This document shows, piece by piece, positions 18,194-25,482 of a stretch of DNA of 64,000 bases. The notes under the pieces were generated by a model, which saw only the letters and a program-made list of their open reading frames with translations, was not told where the DNA came from and did not search any database. The stretch covers positions 2,520,501 through 2,584,500 of the forward strand of contig NZ_CP015027.1 in the NCBI RefSeq assembly GCF_002077155.1. The letters are read 5' to 3'. A program made the position numbers and the translations under genes. Position 1 is the stretch's first letter; each line of letters starts with the position of its first letter. The stretch comes from Sporosarcina sp. P33. Its GTDB lineage: Bacteria > Bacillota > Bacilli > Bacillales_A > Planococcaceae.

Positions 18194-18757
18194 ATGGAGA
18201 TCTATACAGTCGGTCATTCCACCCACACGAAAGAGGAGTTTTTGAAATTACTCGATGACGCGGGAGTTGAAAAACTGGTGGATGTGCGGGCGTTTCCCGG
18301 CAGCCGGAAATTTCCGCATTTTCACGAAGACCGGATGAAAGAATGGCTGCCTTCACATGACATTGCCTACAGACACTGCGGTAAATTGGGAGGGCGCAGA
18401 AGAAAATCTAAAAGTATCGACAATGACGTCAATGACGGATGGAATAATCAATCCTTCCATAACTATGCGGATTACACGCTGACAGCGGAATTCCAAGAAG
18501 GAGCAGATGAATTGATGGATGAAGCGAAAAGGCAGCGTGTCGCGATATGCTGTTCTGAACGCCATCCGGCAAGATGTCATCGGCTGCTGATCAGTAACTG
18601 GCTTGCAGCACACGGCTGGAATGTAAAACATATTATCGACGGACCGAAAGAAAAGACGCTGATTGAAGATCATGAAGTTGGAAAGTGGGGCGCTGAACCG
18701 GTCATATCAGAAGACGGGGAAGTGACATATCCGCCTGAAGAAAATGAAAATAACTAG
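18194..18757 (+). CDS. DUF488 family protein
   Basis: A 187-residue cytosolic protein of the DUF488 family. The typical parts are visible: YTVGHSTHTKEEF at the N-terminus, the LVDVRAFPGSRKFPHF segment near residue 32, and the cysteine motif CCSERHPARCHRLLI near residue 116. The biochemical role of this family is not established; the conserved cysteine and histidine residues suggest a catalytic or metal site. AAGGAG precedes the ATG at 18194. It is convergent with the YdaT-like gene and shares its terminator. A weak SigmaB-like promoter upstream hints at stress control. Confidence 0.85.
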   Translation: MEIYTVGHSTHTKEEFLKLLDDAGVEKLVDVRAFPGSRKFPHFHEDRMKEWLPSHDIAYRHCGKLGGRRRKSKSIDNDVNDGWNNQSFHNYADYTLTAEFQEGADELMDEAKRQRVAICCSERHPARCHRLLISNWLAAHGWNVKHIIDGPKEKTLIEDHEVGKWGAEPVISEDGEVTYPPEENENN

Positions 18758-18779
18758 AATGGCTGTCCATTCTAGTTAT
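18750..18779. terminator. Bidirectional terminator between convergent genes
   Basis: ATAACTAGAATGG and CCATTCTAGTTAT form a perfect 13-bp stem with a 4-base loop. It overlaps the stop codons of both flanking genes. Confidence 0.9.
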
Positions 18780-19141
18780 TTATATAACGTCTTTTCATGT
18801 GAACCGTCTGCGTGATAAACAGATAAAATCCCGTCATGTTCAGTGACATACTTTTTTGCTTTATCCAGTAATGCCGTTTTCGTCTCTTCTTTAAATATTA
18901 CGTGATCACTTCCGGACTTTTGAAATATCCATTCATCATTCCGTGGCTTCACTTCATACTGAGGACGGCCTTCACTCTTACCTTCCACATACTCATGAGC
19001 TTGTGCCGTTGCAATAGAAATAGCACGGTCTTCCTCGTAATTCTCGCGAAGCAGGGCATTTGCAATCTCAATCGCTTTATTGCGAACGTCCGGACTCAAA
19101 TTCTTTAACGAAGCAGGGTAATCATTTTTGCTCCATGGCAT
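18776..19141 (-). CDS. YdaT-like general stress protein (DUF2188)
   Basis: A 121-residue protein with two parts. Residues 1-50 (MPWSKNDYPASLKNLSPDVR, then ALLRENYEEDRAISIATAQA) resemble the ChaB-like N-terminus of B. subtilis YdaT. About residues 60-121 form a DUF2188 domain (YEVKPRNDEWIFQKSGSD). YdaT belongs to the SigmaB general stress regulon, and a close SigmaB promoter match lies immediately upstream here. AGGAGGTG precedes the ATG. The molecular function is unknown. Confidence 0.85.
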   Translation of the reverse strand: MPWSKNDYPASLKNLSPDVRNKAIEIANALLRENYEEDRAISIATAQAHEYVEGKSEGRPQYEVKPRNDEWIFQKSGSDHVIFKEETKTALLDKAKKYVTEHDGILSVYHADGSHEKTLYK

Positions 19142-19166
19142 CTGCCATCACCTCCTCATTTTACAA

Positions 19167-19192
19167 ATTCCCAAAATTGATTTACGTTAAAC
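19167..19192 (-). promoter_or_regulatory. SigmaB-type promoter of the YdaT-like gene
   Basis: On the minus strand GTTTAA, 14 bases, GGGAAT, almost the SigmaB consensus, about 25 bp upstream of the start codon. Confidence 0.8.
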
Positions 19193-19214
19193 GTGAGTTC
19201 GGCAGAATAAAAAA

Positions 19215-19257
19215 ACCAAAAGCTCCGCGGTCAACCCATTGCCGCGGAGCTTTTGGT
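19215..19257 (-). terminator. Strong minus-strand terminator, distal to mgtE
   Basis: A perfect 16-bp stem, ACCAAAAGCTCCGCGG with its inverse at 19242-19257, is followed on the minus strand by eight T. The only minus-strand gene feeding it is mgtE, 290 bp upstream. Confidence 0.85.
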
Positions 19258-19549
19258 TATGTACGCGCTCTTCGACGAAGCGGTACAGATTGTTCGACTT
19301 TACTTCTTCACTATCACAAACCCAGCTGCATCAAACTTCAACCCATATCCGTTTGTGCAATTGCTGTTAGTACTAGTATAACCTATGAAAACTGAAATAA
19401 ACGGAAATCATCAAACTGTGAAGAATGTCATATTCCTGTAGTGTTTGGCATCAAACTGAGATACATTACAACAACCTTACACAAACTTTTTATTACGTTA
19501 TGCTATGCTAAACCTTCCGATTTTATGCATCGTATATCTGAACGTTTCT
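19258..19549 (-). other. Gene-free stretch between mgtE and its terminator
   Basis: On the minus strand a frame reads TNSNCTNGYGLKFDAAGFVI and ends at a TAA near 19302, but it has no normal start codon or ribosome site. It may be a gene remnant or part of a long mgtE 3' leader-out. Nothing else was recognised. Confidence 0.3.
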
Positions 19550-20908
19550 TTACATTAATTTCGATATGAACATTGTAGCAATACCGAAATAGATCAGCAG
19601 TGACAAAATATCATTAATTGTTGTAATAAGAGGGCCGGAAGCAACAGCGGGATCTACTTTAAACTTATTAAGAATCAGCGGTATGACTGTCCCGGCAATT
19701 GTGCCAATGATTAATGTGGCAACGAGTGAAGAGCCGACGACTAAACCGAGGGTGAAGCTTCCTTGCCAAATGTAGGCGATAACAGAAATCACCGCACCGC
19801 ATACAACGCCCAGTACGATACCGACGATCAGTTCACGGATAATTAAATGTAATGATTTCTTCATTGTCATATCCTCTGAGACTAAACCGCGCACGACGAC
19901 TGCCAGAGACTGTGTGCCTGTATTACCTGTCATGCCGGCAATCATTGGCATGAAGAAGGCGAGGGCAACGACTGCTTCCAGCGTCTCCTCAAAGCGGGAA
20001 ATGATACTTCCCGAAACCAGCCCGATAAACAACAGAAGGATTAACCACGGGAGTCTGCGGTAAGCCGCGACCAGTGGTTTCGTGTGAAAGTCAATGGATT
20101 TACCCGAGGCGAAGAGCATTTCGATATCTTTATTAGCCTCTCTGACAACTAAATCGAGTACTTCGTCCGCCCGTATAATTCCGACCAGCACATTCGAATC
20201 ATTGACGACTGGAAGCGATACGAAATCATAGCGTCCGATCATTTTGGCGACATCACCCTGCTCAGTTGTATCAAATACTTTCGCTATCGAAGTCTGCATG
20301 ATTTCTTTTACACAGACAGCCGGATCAGCCAGCAATAAATCACGATAAGACAGTACGCCGATCAGTTGCTTTTCATCATTAATAATATAGACATAGTTTA
20401 AATAAGGTGCGTACCCCTGATAATGCTTTAGCTTTTCAATCGTTTTCTCCACCGTATACGATTGATGAATCCACACATAGCGGGCGGTCATAATCCGTCC
20501 CGCAGAATCTTTTGGATATTTTCGCTGCTGCCGAATATACTTTTTCTCTTCCTGACGCATTTCAGCAATGAGTTTTTCCACTTTTTTATCGGGCAAATCG
20601 GCCAATAAATAGGAAAGGTCTTCACTTTTCATTTCATCCAATAACTCTGTAGCACGCATAGGGCCGATGAGTTCCAATACTCGCAGCTGCTCATTCCTCG
20701 TAAGGGAACTGAGCATCTTAACTAACTTTTCTTTATCCAGCACTTCTAAGAAAATCGTGTGACGTTTTCTAGGCAAACGCCGGTATTGGGCCGCAATCTC
20801 CGCAGGCTCCATCTCTTCAATGGCTTTCTTTAAAGATTCCATATTACCGTCTTTAATCAGTTGTATAATTGCTCTTGACACATCATCGCGATCACGGGTC
20901 AATGGCAT
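19550..20908 (-). CDS. mgtE: Magnesium transporter MgtE
   Basis: A 452-residue magnesium channel/transporter. The N-terminal helical domain (to about residue 130) has the RKRHTIFLEVLD and LSYLLADLPDKKVEKLI stretches. Two CBS domains (about 135-260) act as the cytosolic magnesium sensor. Five membrane segments (about 285-452) include FFMPMIAGMTGNTGTQSLAV, the pore-lining motif. ATG at 20908 is chosen because GAGG lies eight bases before it; the upstream in-frame GTG overlaps that site. The leader is too short for a magnesium riboswitch of the M-box type. It is monocistronic, and the terminator is unusually far downstream. Confidence 0.93.
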   Translation of the reverse strand: MPLTRDRDDVSRAIIQLIKDGNMESLKKAIEEMEPAEIAAQYRRLPRKRHTIFLEVLDKEKLVKMLSSLTRNEQLRVLELIGPMRATELLDEMKSEDLSYLLADLPDKKVEKLIAEMRQEEKKYIRQQRKYPKDSAGRIMTARYVWIHQSYTVEKTIEKLKHYQGYAPYLNYVYIINDEKQLIGVLSYRDLLLADPAVCVKEIMQTSIAKVFDTTEQGDVAKMIGRYDFVSLPVVNDSNVLVGIIRADEVLDLVVREANKDIEMLFASGKSIDFHTKPLVAAYRRLPWLILLLFIGLVSGSIISRFEETLEAVVALAFFMPMIAGMTGNTGTQSLAVVVRGLVSEDMTMKKSLHLIIRELIVGIVLGVVCGAVISVIAYIWQGSFTLGLVVGSSLVATLIIGTIAGTVIPLILNKFKVDPAVASGPLITTINDILSLLIYFGIATMFISKLM

Positions 20909-21012
20909 TTCCAGCACCTCACTTAGTAATCAAAAGTTACAGTCCTTCATTCTTTCCCCTGTAAGCAAGGAAACAAACCACAGTACAGGCTGTATTCATA
21001 TTTTTACGAAAT

Positions 21013-21036
21013 AAAAAAGGCCTCCGTAGAGACCTT
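21013..21036 (-). terminator. Terminator after the YflT-like gene
   Basis: On the minus strand AAGGTCTC pairs with GAGGCCTT and runs into TTTTTT. Confidence 0.75.
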
Positions 21037-21044
21037 CTGCTGTA

Positions 21045-21644
21045 TTACATAGGTGAATCTTCGTCGCGCGGTTTTGGATCAGTTAATGGATCGTAACTGC
21101 GGTCTTTTGCCAGAGGATTTGGGTCGATCAATGGACTGGCCTCCGTTTCTGTATGCGAGTGCCGAAGAGGGGTTCCGGCAGTGTGATGTGTATGTGCGGC
21201 GGGGTCATACAGGTCTGAATCCAGTAAGACCAGAATCTTTCCCTGTTCGAAATGTTCATGATAGTGGTGTGCATCTTCATCAGGAATACCCATGCCGATC
21301 AATGCGCCGGCAAGTCCGCCTGCTCCTGCTCCTGCAGCAGCGCCTGTAATACCGGCAACGATGGGTCCGGCCGCAATCACCGGTCCGATTCCGGGAATGG
21401 CCAGGGCACCAAGACCTGTCAGCACACCGCCGATACCCCCAAGCAGACCTCCGGCGGCAGCGCCAGTTGCGGCACCGTCCGCTGCGTGGGTATCTGTCTG
21501 TTCCACTACGTACTCTGCTTCATCAGAGTTTTTGCTAATGATAGAGATTTCATCCGCGGTAAACCCTTGACGTTTCAGATCCTTGATGGCTGCAATAGCT
21601 TCTCTGTCCGTGTCATACGTACCGACAACATGTCGTTTCCTCAT
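21045..21644 (-). CDS. YflT-like general stress protein with glycine-rich hydrophobic core
   Basis: A 199-residue protein. The first 60 residues (RKRHVVGTYDTDREAIAAIK, then FTADEISIIS) form the general-stress-protein 17M/YflT-like domain. Residues about 70-125 are a glycine- and alanine-rich hydrophobic stretch (GAAAGGLLGGIGGVLTGLGA) that could insert in membranes or pack as a glycine zipper. The tail is histidine- and proline-rich. A GAGGAGGAG site fixes ATG at 21644. A SigmaB-type promoter lies about 55 bp upstream. The exact role of YflT-like proteins is unknown. Confidence 0.85.
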   Translation of the reverse strand: MRKRHVVGTYDTDREAIAAIKDLKRQGFTADEISIISKNSDEAEYVVEQTDTHAADGAATGAAAGGLLGGIGGVLTGLGALAIPGIGPVIAAGPIVAGITGAAAGAGAGGLAGALIGMGIPDEDAHHYHEHFEQGKILVLLDSDLYDPAAHTHHTAGTPLRHSHTETEASPLIDPNPLAKDRSYDPLTDPKPRDEDSPM

Positions 21645-21697
21645 AAATAAGCTCCTCCTCGCAGTTGCAGAATTCATAGTTGCATCTTTCTAGAACA

Positions 21698-21722
21698 GTA
21701 CCCGCTGTACTTTAAATAAAAC
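21698..21722 (-). promoter_or_regulatory. SigmaB-type promoter of the YflT-like gene at 21045
   Basis: On the minus strand GTTTTA, 13 bases, GGGTAC. Confidence 0.7.
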
Positions 21723-21856
21723 ATTGGAAATACTGGCTGAGTACGAGAAATATCGTGCGCTTTTGAGAGTAAGTGACTGAGTGTTCAGATCATTTAAGCG
21801 AGAAATATCCAGTTTGTAACATTGAAAGTCTTGTTGTCATGGTATTGTTCCTTGTT

Positions 21857-21873
21857 TGTAATCTGGCTGTAAT
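21857..21873 (+). promoter_or_regulatory. WalR-type box upstream of the LysM-3D gene
   Basis: TGTAATCTGGCTGTAAT fits the WalR consensus (two TGTWAH halves with a 5-bp spacer) exactly. The second half doubles as a possible -10 after TTGTTC (21845-21850), so activation or repression cannot be decided. B. subtilis yocH, a related wall gene, is a classic WalR target. Confidence 0.75.
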
Positions 21874-21918
21874 AATCACTTGGTAAGCTAGGTCTATCAA
21901 ATCGTTAGGGGTGGCATA

Positions 21919-22500
21919 TTGAAGAAGTTAGTCTTTGCATTTACAGTAGCCATGTTAATCACAGTTTTTACAAGCGGAATGAACGAAACTTCAGCCGCAG
22001 CATCAGTTCACACAGTTAAAAAAGGTGACACATTATATAAAATTTCACAGCAGCACAAAGTGTCTGTAGCGAACATTAAGCAGTGGAATAACTTGAAATC
22101 AACAGTTATTTATCCAAACCAAAAATTGCGTTTAGTGAAATCATCTAAAGTAGCAGCAAGTTCACCAAAAAAAGCAGCAACACCTTCCCGTTCAAACGGA
22201 GCGAAAGTGGCAAAAGAATTTATGGTTAGCGCTACTGCTTATACGGCGCACTGTAAAGGATGTTCAGGTATTACAAGAACCGGCTTGAACCTGCGCAAGA
22301 ATCCGAACTTGAAAGTAATTGCAGTAGATCCGCGTGTTATCAAACTTGGAACAAAAGTTCATGTAGAAGGTTATGGTTATGCAATCGCAGGAGATACTGG
22401 CGGTGCAATTAAAGGGAAGAAGATTGACGTATTTATTCCTAATAAATCCCGCGCATACGAGTGGGGACGTAAAAACGTAAAAGTAAAAGTACTCAACTAA
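21919..22500 (+). CDS. Exported LysM and 3D-domain cell-wall protein (YocH-like)
   Basis: A 193-residue secreted protein. A signal peptide covers about residues 1-27 (LVFAFTVAMLITVFTSGM). One LysM domain lies at about 30-75 (HTVKKGDTLYKISQQHKVSV) and binds peptidoglycan. After a serine- and lysine-rich linker comes a 3D domain (about 100-193) with its three conserved aspartates in AVDPRVI, AGDTGGAIKG and KIDVF, a fold related to lytic transglycosylases. It probably remodels the wall. The start is TTG at 21919 after GGGGTGG. A WalR-type box lies 46 bp upstream, matching control of yocH in B. subtilis. Confidence 0.9.
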   Translation: MKKLVFAFTVAMLITVFTSGMNETSAAASVHTVKKGDTLYKISQQHKVSVANIKQWNNLKSTVIYPNQKLRLVKSSKVAASSPKKAATPSRSNGAKVAKEFMVSATAYTAHCKGCSGITRTGLNLRKNPNLKVIAVDPRVIKLGTKVHVEGYGYAIAGDTGGAIKGKKIDVFIPNKSRAYEWGRKNVKVKVLN

Positions 22501-22501
22501 T

Positions 22502-22540
22502 AAAAAGACTGACACAGCTCCATGCCGTGTCAGTCTTTTT
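22502..22540. terminator. Bidirectional terminator after the LysM-3D gene
   Basis: AAAAAGACTGACAC pairs with GTGTCAGTCTTTTT (22527-22540). Confidence 0.9.
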
Positions 22541-22545
22541 TAATA

Positions 22546-22580
22546 GAAAAAACATGAAGTCCTTAGTAGGATTTCATGTT
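22546..22580 (-). terminator. Terminator of the GGDEF gene
   Basis: On the minus strand AACATGAA, then CCT, pairs back to AGG and TTCATGTT, followed by TTTTTT. Confidence 0.75.
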
Positions 22581-22584
22581 TTGA

Positions 22585-23997
22585 TTAGATGAAGGACACG
22601 ACTTGATTTTTACCGTTTTTCTTTGCCTGATATAGTGCGAGGTCAGCCAAGTGGAATAAATCTTTGAAATTATACACTTCCCGCATCATATTATCGCTGA
22701 GTCCAACGCTGATCGTGACTGGTGAAGGCAGCTCTTTGGAGTCAAGAGATAGATTTTTTATTTGATTTGCGAGCAGCCCTGCTTTTTTCTTCGCATTCTC
22801 TAAAGTGATATCTTTCATGACTAATACAAATTCATCTCCGCCAAAACGGCCGAGCACATCATTTTTTCTAATTTCATTGCTGCAGATGTGCGCAACAAAC
22901 TTAATCGCTTCATCTCCGGCCAGATGACCGAATGTATCGTTAATGAACTTTAGATTATCAATATCAAAGGCTATGCAAACGATGGATTCTTTCGTCTCCG
23001 CTGCCTCAAGCAGCCATGCATTGGCCGCTTCTTCTAAATACTTACGATTATAGACGCCCGTCAGATAATCAATATGCTCACTGGTTTTGCTTGAAGAGTT
23101 CTGCAGACGAATTTGTAATTCTAAGGCCGCTTTCACCCAATGACTGTCCTCGAGTTCATGCAGCAGATCGATATATTCTTTTTGGATTACTGCCAGCTCA
23201 TCGAAGTTACAGATAGTTTCGGCCAGTGTGATTCGTTTTTGCTGAATGTCTTTCAGCAGCGAATAATCTTGTAATTGCTCTTCTATTTCTTTCGCGGCCG
23301 TATAGTAATGAAAAGCTTTCGGCAAATCGCCCGATAATTCATGGATTCTCGCTTTGAGAATTTTTAAAGTAGTCTTCTCACGGGGGAAATTGTCCATAGC
23401 GGATAACTGATCTGCATATTCGATGCTGCGTGCGGCCAGATCAGACTGGCTTAGATTGATGGCGGCTTCAGCTAAATGTAAATGTGCGCGTATAAACAGT
23501 ATAGTTCTGTCCACTTCATCTTCACCAGCGTAAAACACCGCCAGTTGTGCAAATTTCAGCGCTTCTTCATATTGCTCTTTTTTATTAAACAGATGGCTCA
23601 GATTGCTGTATGCCATTGTGACATACGGGTAATTCTCTGTTTCAAGAGCAATCTTCAGCATATCTTCCAATAGTTTCTGTCCTTTATCAAAATCCATTGC
23701 AAAAGAACAGACAAAGTACTGTAAATAATACGAACGCATCCAGTCGGATTTGCTGCCATAAAGTAAACATTGTGAATGATGCTCTTCAATATGAAACAGA
23801 ACCTTTGCAAAGTCTCCTGTATAGTAATGAGTAACTGCACAAATATAATGTGCCGACAGAACAGCATCTTTATCGGAAAATACAAGCCCTTTATTCAACA
23901 GGTTCTCTGCCTGGCTGATTACTAATGTATATTCTCCATTATTTCGCAATTGATTGATCGTACGGTATATCGTTGACAGCTCTTCCCGGCGTTTCAT
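22585..23997 (-). CDS. Diguanylate cyclase with N-terminal TPR-like helices
   Basis: A 470-residue soluble protein. Residues 1 to about 290 are helical and TPR-like (AHYICAVTHYYTGDFAKVLF, MAYSNLSHLFNKKEQYEEAL). From about 305 a GGDEF domain follows: LTGVYNRKYLE, AFDIDNLKFINDTFGHLAGD, then RFGGDEFVLV with an intact active-site motif. Such enzymes join two GTP into cyclic di-GMP. The absence of membrane segments suggests a cytosolic signal or protein partner sensed by the TPR part. No clear RxxD product-inhibition motif was seen before GGDEF. AGGAGGG precedes the ATG at 23997. Confidence 0.88.
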   Translation of the reverse strand: MKRREELSTIYRTINQLRNNGEYTLVISQAENLLNKGLVFSDKDAVLSAHYICAVTHYYTGDFAKVLFHIEEHHSQCLLYGSKSDWMRSYYLQYFVCSFAMDFDKGQKLLEDMLKIALETENYPYVTMAYSNLSHLFNKKEQYEEALKFAQLAVFYAGEDEVDRTILFIRAHLHLAEAAINLSQSDLAARSIEYADQLSAMDNFPREKTTLKILKARIHELSGDLPKAFHYYTAAKEIEEQLQDYSLLKDIQQKRITLAETICNFDELAVIQKEYIDLLHELEDSHWVKAALELQIRLQNSSSKTSEHIDYLTGVYNRKYLEEAANAWLLEAAETKESIVCIAFDIDNLKFINDTFGHLAGDEAIKFVAHICSNEIRKNDVLGRFGGDEFVLVMKDITLENAKKKAGLLANQIKNLSLDSKELPSPVTISVGLSDNMMREVYNFKDLFHLADLALYQAKKNGKNQVVSFI

Positions 23998-24127
23998 AAC
24001 AGCCCTCCTTCAAAATAGGCGTAATCAGCAACAGTGATAGTTCAAAGGATTTATTTCGGTCGGTCTTTTATATAACTCTATTATACCATTAAAAAGTAAA
24101 ATAAATGCCTGTCTATTTGTAAAATTC

Positions 24128-24205
24128 ATGAAACTTCTGTTGCTGGCTTGCTTGCTCATAGTTTTTATTACCCTATCAAACAAAAGTATAAACGTCCTAT
24201 TTTAA
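24128..24205 (+). other. Possible 25-residue hydrophobic peptide
   Basis: ATG KLLLLACLLIVFITLSNKSI then stop: one membrane segment with a basic end. No ribosome site precedes it, so it may be chance. Confidence 0.2.
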
Positions 24206-24240
24206 AGACAGATGAAGGGGGCAGAAGATGCAGTTTCTGT

Positions 24241-24540
24241 TTACACAGATTGTATTTGTTTGAATAATGAAATGAAATGCGCGGGTTCTTCCACGACCTC
24301 AAAAGCAAAAACACCCTCGCGCGTATGAAGATAAAATAGTCCCGTCTGACCCGAAAATGGGCGGTAGGACAAATCAAATACATGCTCCAGAAGGAATGTT
24401 CTTGAAGAGGTAGTGATCCGGTTATGAAATAAAGAGATGGAATGATAAGATTTTTGATAACTTTGTTCCAAGCGGTCCACAACGCGCTGAATAGAGACAT
24501 AACGCAGGCTTAGGATCAGCTCGTCGTCAGAATGATTCAT
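24241..24540 (-). CDS. Hypothetical 99-residue protein
   Basis: A small soluble protein without recognised motifs. It starts MNHSDDELILSLRYVSIQRV and contains a long middle that reads as alternating helix and strand (TFLLEHVFDLSYRPFSGQTG). AGGAGGG lies seven bases before the ATG at 24540, which makes it a convincing gene; a longer in-frame start at 24573 lacks such a site. It lies between the GGDEF and VanZ genes, each with its own spacing, so it is probably transcribed alone or with VanZ. Function unknown. Confidence 0.7.
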   Translation of the reverse strand: MNHSDDELILSLRYVSIQRVVDRLEQSYQKSYHSISLFHNRITTSSRTFLLEHVFDLSYRPFSGQTGLFYLHTREGVFAFEVVEEPAHFISLFKQIQSV

Positions 24541-24631
24541 TGTATGCCCTCCTGTTTCGTAATATCTTACCACACAGTCATACAGCGATAAAAAGATTAG
24601 GATTACTATAACCCTGAATGATTCTATTGAA

Positions 24632-25108
24632 CTAATGCTTCCGCATACGACGGATCAAACGGAATGCTGAAAAAATCAGCAAAAACGTCACCGCTCCTGC
24701 CGTATCCAAATAAACATCCTGCATAGTAGCTGTTCTTCCGCCCGTGAAGTATTGATGAAGTTCATCAGTGCATGCCAGCAGGAATGTCAAACCCGCAGCG
24801 AATAGTAAACGGCCGTTTCTTTTCGGCAGCAGCCAGTAAATAACGAGTGCTAAAAAGCCGAAAGTGAAAAAGTGAGCAGCCTTTCGTATGAGGAATTCTA
24901 CAAAATGATAATAGCCCCTTTCTTCAATGGAAATGTTTCGGTTCCAATAGGTGAATTCTAGTCCTGAAAGAACGGTTTTGCCCGGCTCACCCGGGAGAAG
25001 TTCCTGCAGAGTTGAAATGAGGGATTGCTGTTCATAGGTTTGGCTGGATGATACCGCCAGTCCGACTACAAGTACTATAAGTAAAAGAAACCCAAATAAT
25101 TTTTTCAT
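24632..25108 (-). CDS. VanZ family membrane protein
   Basis: A 158-residue membrane protein with four hydrophobic segments. The VanZ signatures RKAAHFFTFGFLAL and ACTDELHQYFTGGRTATMQD, then DTAGA, are intact. VanZ relatives modestly raise glycopeptide resistance in some hosts, but most chromosomal copies have no known role. No Shine-Dalgarno sequence is seen before the ATG at 25108. A TACAAT box lies only about six bases upstream, so the mRNA may be leaderless. Two SLH and wall genes nearby make a surface role plausible but unproven. Confidence 0.85.
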   Translation of the reverse strand: MKKLFGFLLLIVLVVGLAVSSSQTYEQQSLISTLQELLPGEPGKTVLSGLEFTYWNRNISIEERGYYHFVEFLIRKAAHFFTFGFLALVIYWLLPKRNGRLLFAAGLTFLLACTDELHQYFTGGRTATMQDVYLDTAGAVTFLLIFSAFRLIRRMRKH

Positions 25109-25197
25109 ATGGGGATTGTATCATGAAAATACTTTCGCCACGCTTAATTAGACGCAGCATATTTGAATTTCATTTTGACATCATCCGGTCACATAGT

Positions 25198-25214
25198 TGT
25201 AACTGCTGTGTAAT
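25198..25214 (+). promoter_or_regulatory. WalR-type box upstream of the S-layer gene
   Basis: TGTAACTGCTGTGTAAT fits TGTWAH-N5-TGTWAH exactly. A -10-like TATACT lies at 25225-25230, 10 bases after the box, and TTGACA lies just before it (25175-25180). Confidence 0.65.
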
Positions 25215-25281
25215 GTCCGGGTTATATACTATTCAATGGGAGTGAGTGCCACATTTTGTGGATTCTATCCTGTTATTTCCA

Positions 25282-25310
25282 TTACCAAAAGTGGAAAGGT
25301 ATGCTAGTAT
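25282..25310 (+). promoter_or_regulatory. Second candidate promoter of the S-layer gene
   Basis: TTACCA, 17 bases, TAGTAT. The start codon is about 170 bp further on, giving a long leader as is common for S-layer genes. The rest of 25109-25482 shows no gene. Confidence 0.5.
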
Positions 25311-25482
25311 TTAATCGGGCAACTAGTAATCACTCTTTTTAAGATCCTTGTCATCTATTGATAATCTTCATGATTAGCATAGCGGAAATAGGGTATTAGA
25401 AAAGGAGAGCGATTCAACCCGTTGCTCACGCATTCAACCAGCGGTAATGCCAGTACAAGAATTCAAAGGAGGAACTATTTTT

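Noticed and set aside
20909..21012. An M-box magnesium riboswitch before mgtE
   Set aside because: Only about 100 bp separate mgtE from the previous terminator, and no M-box elements were seen.
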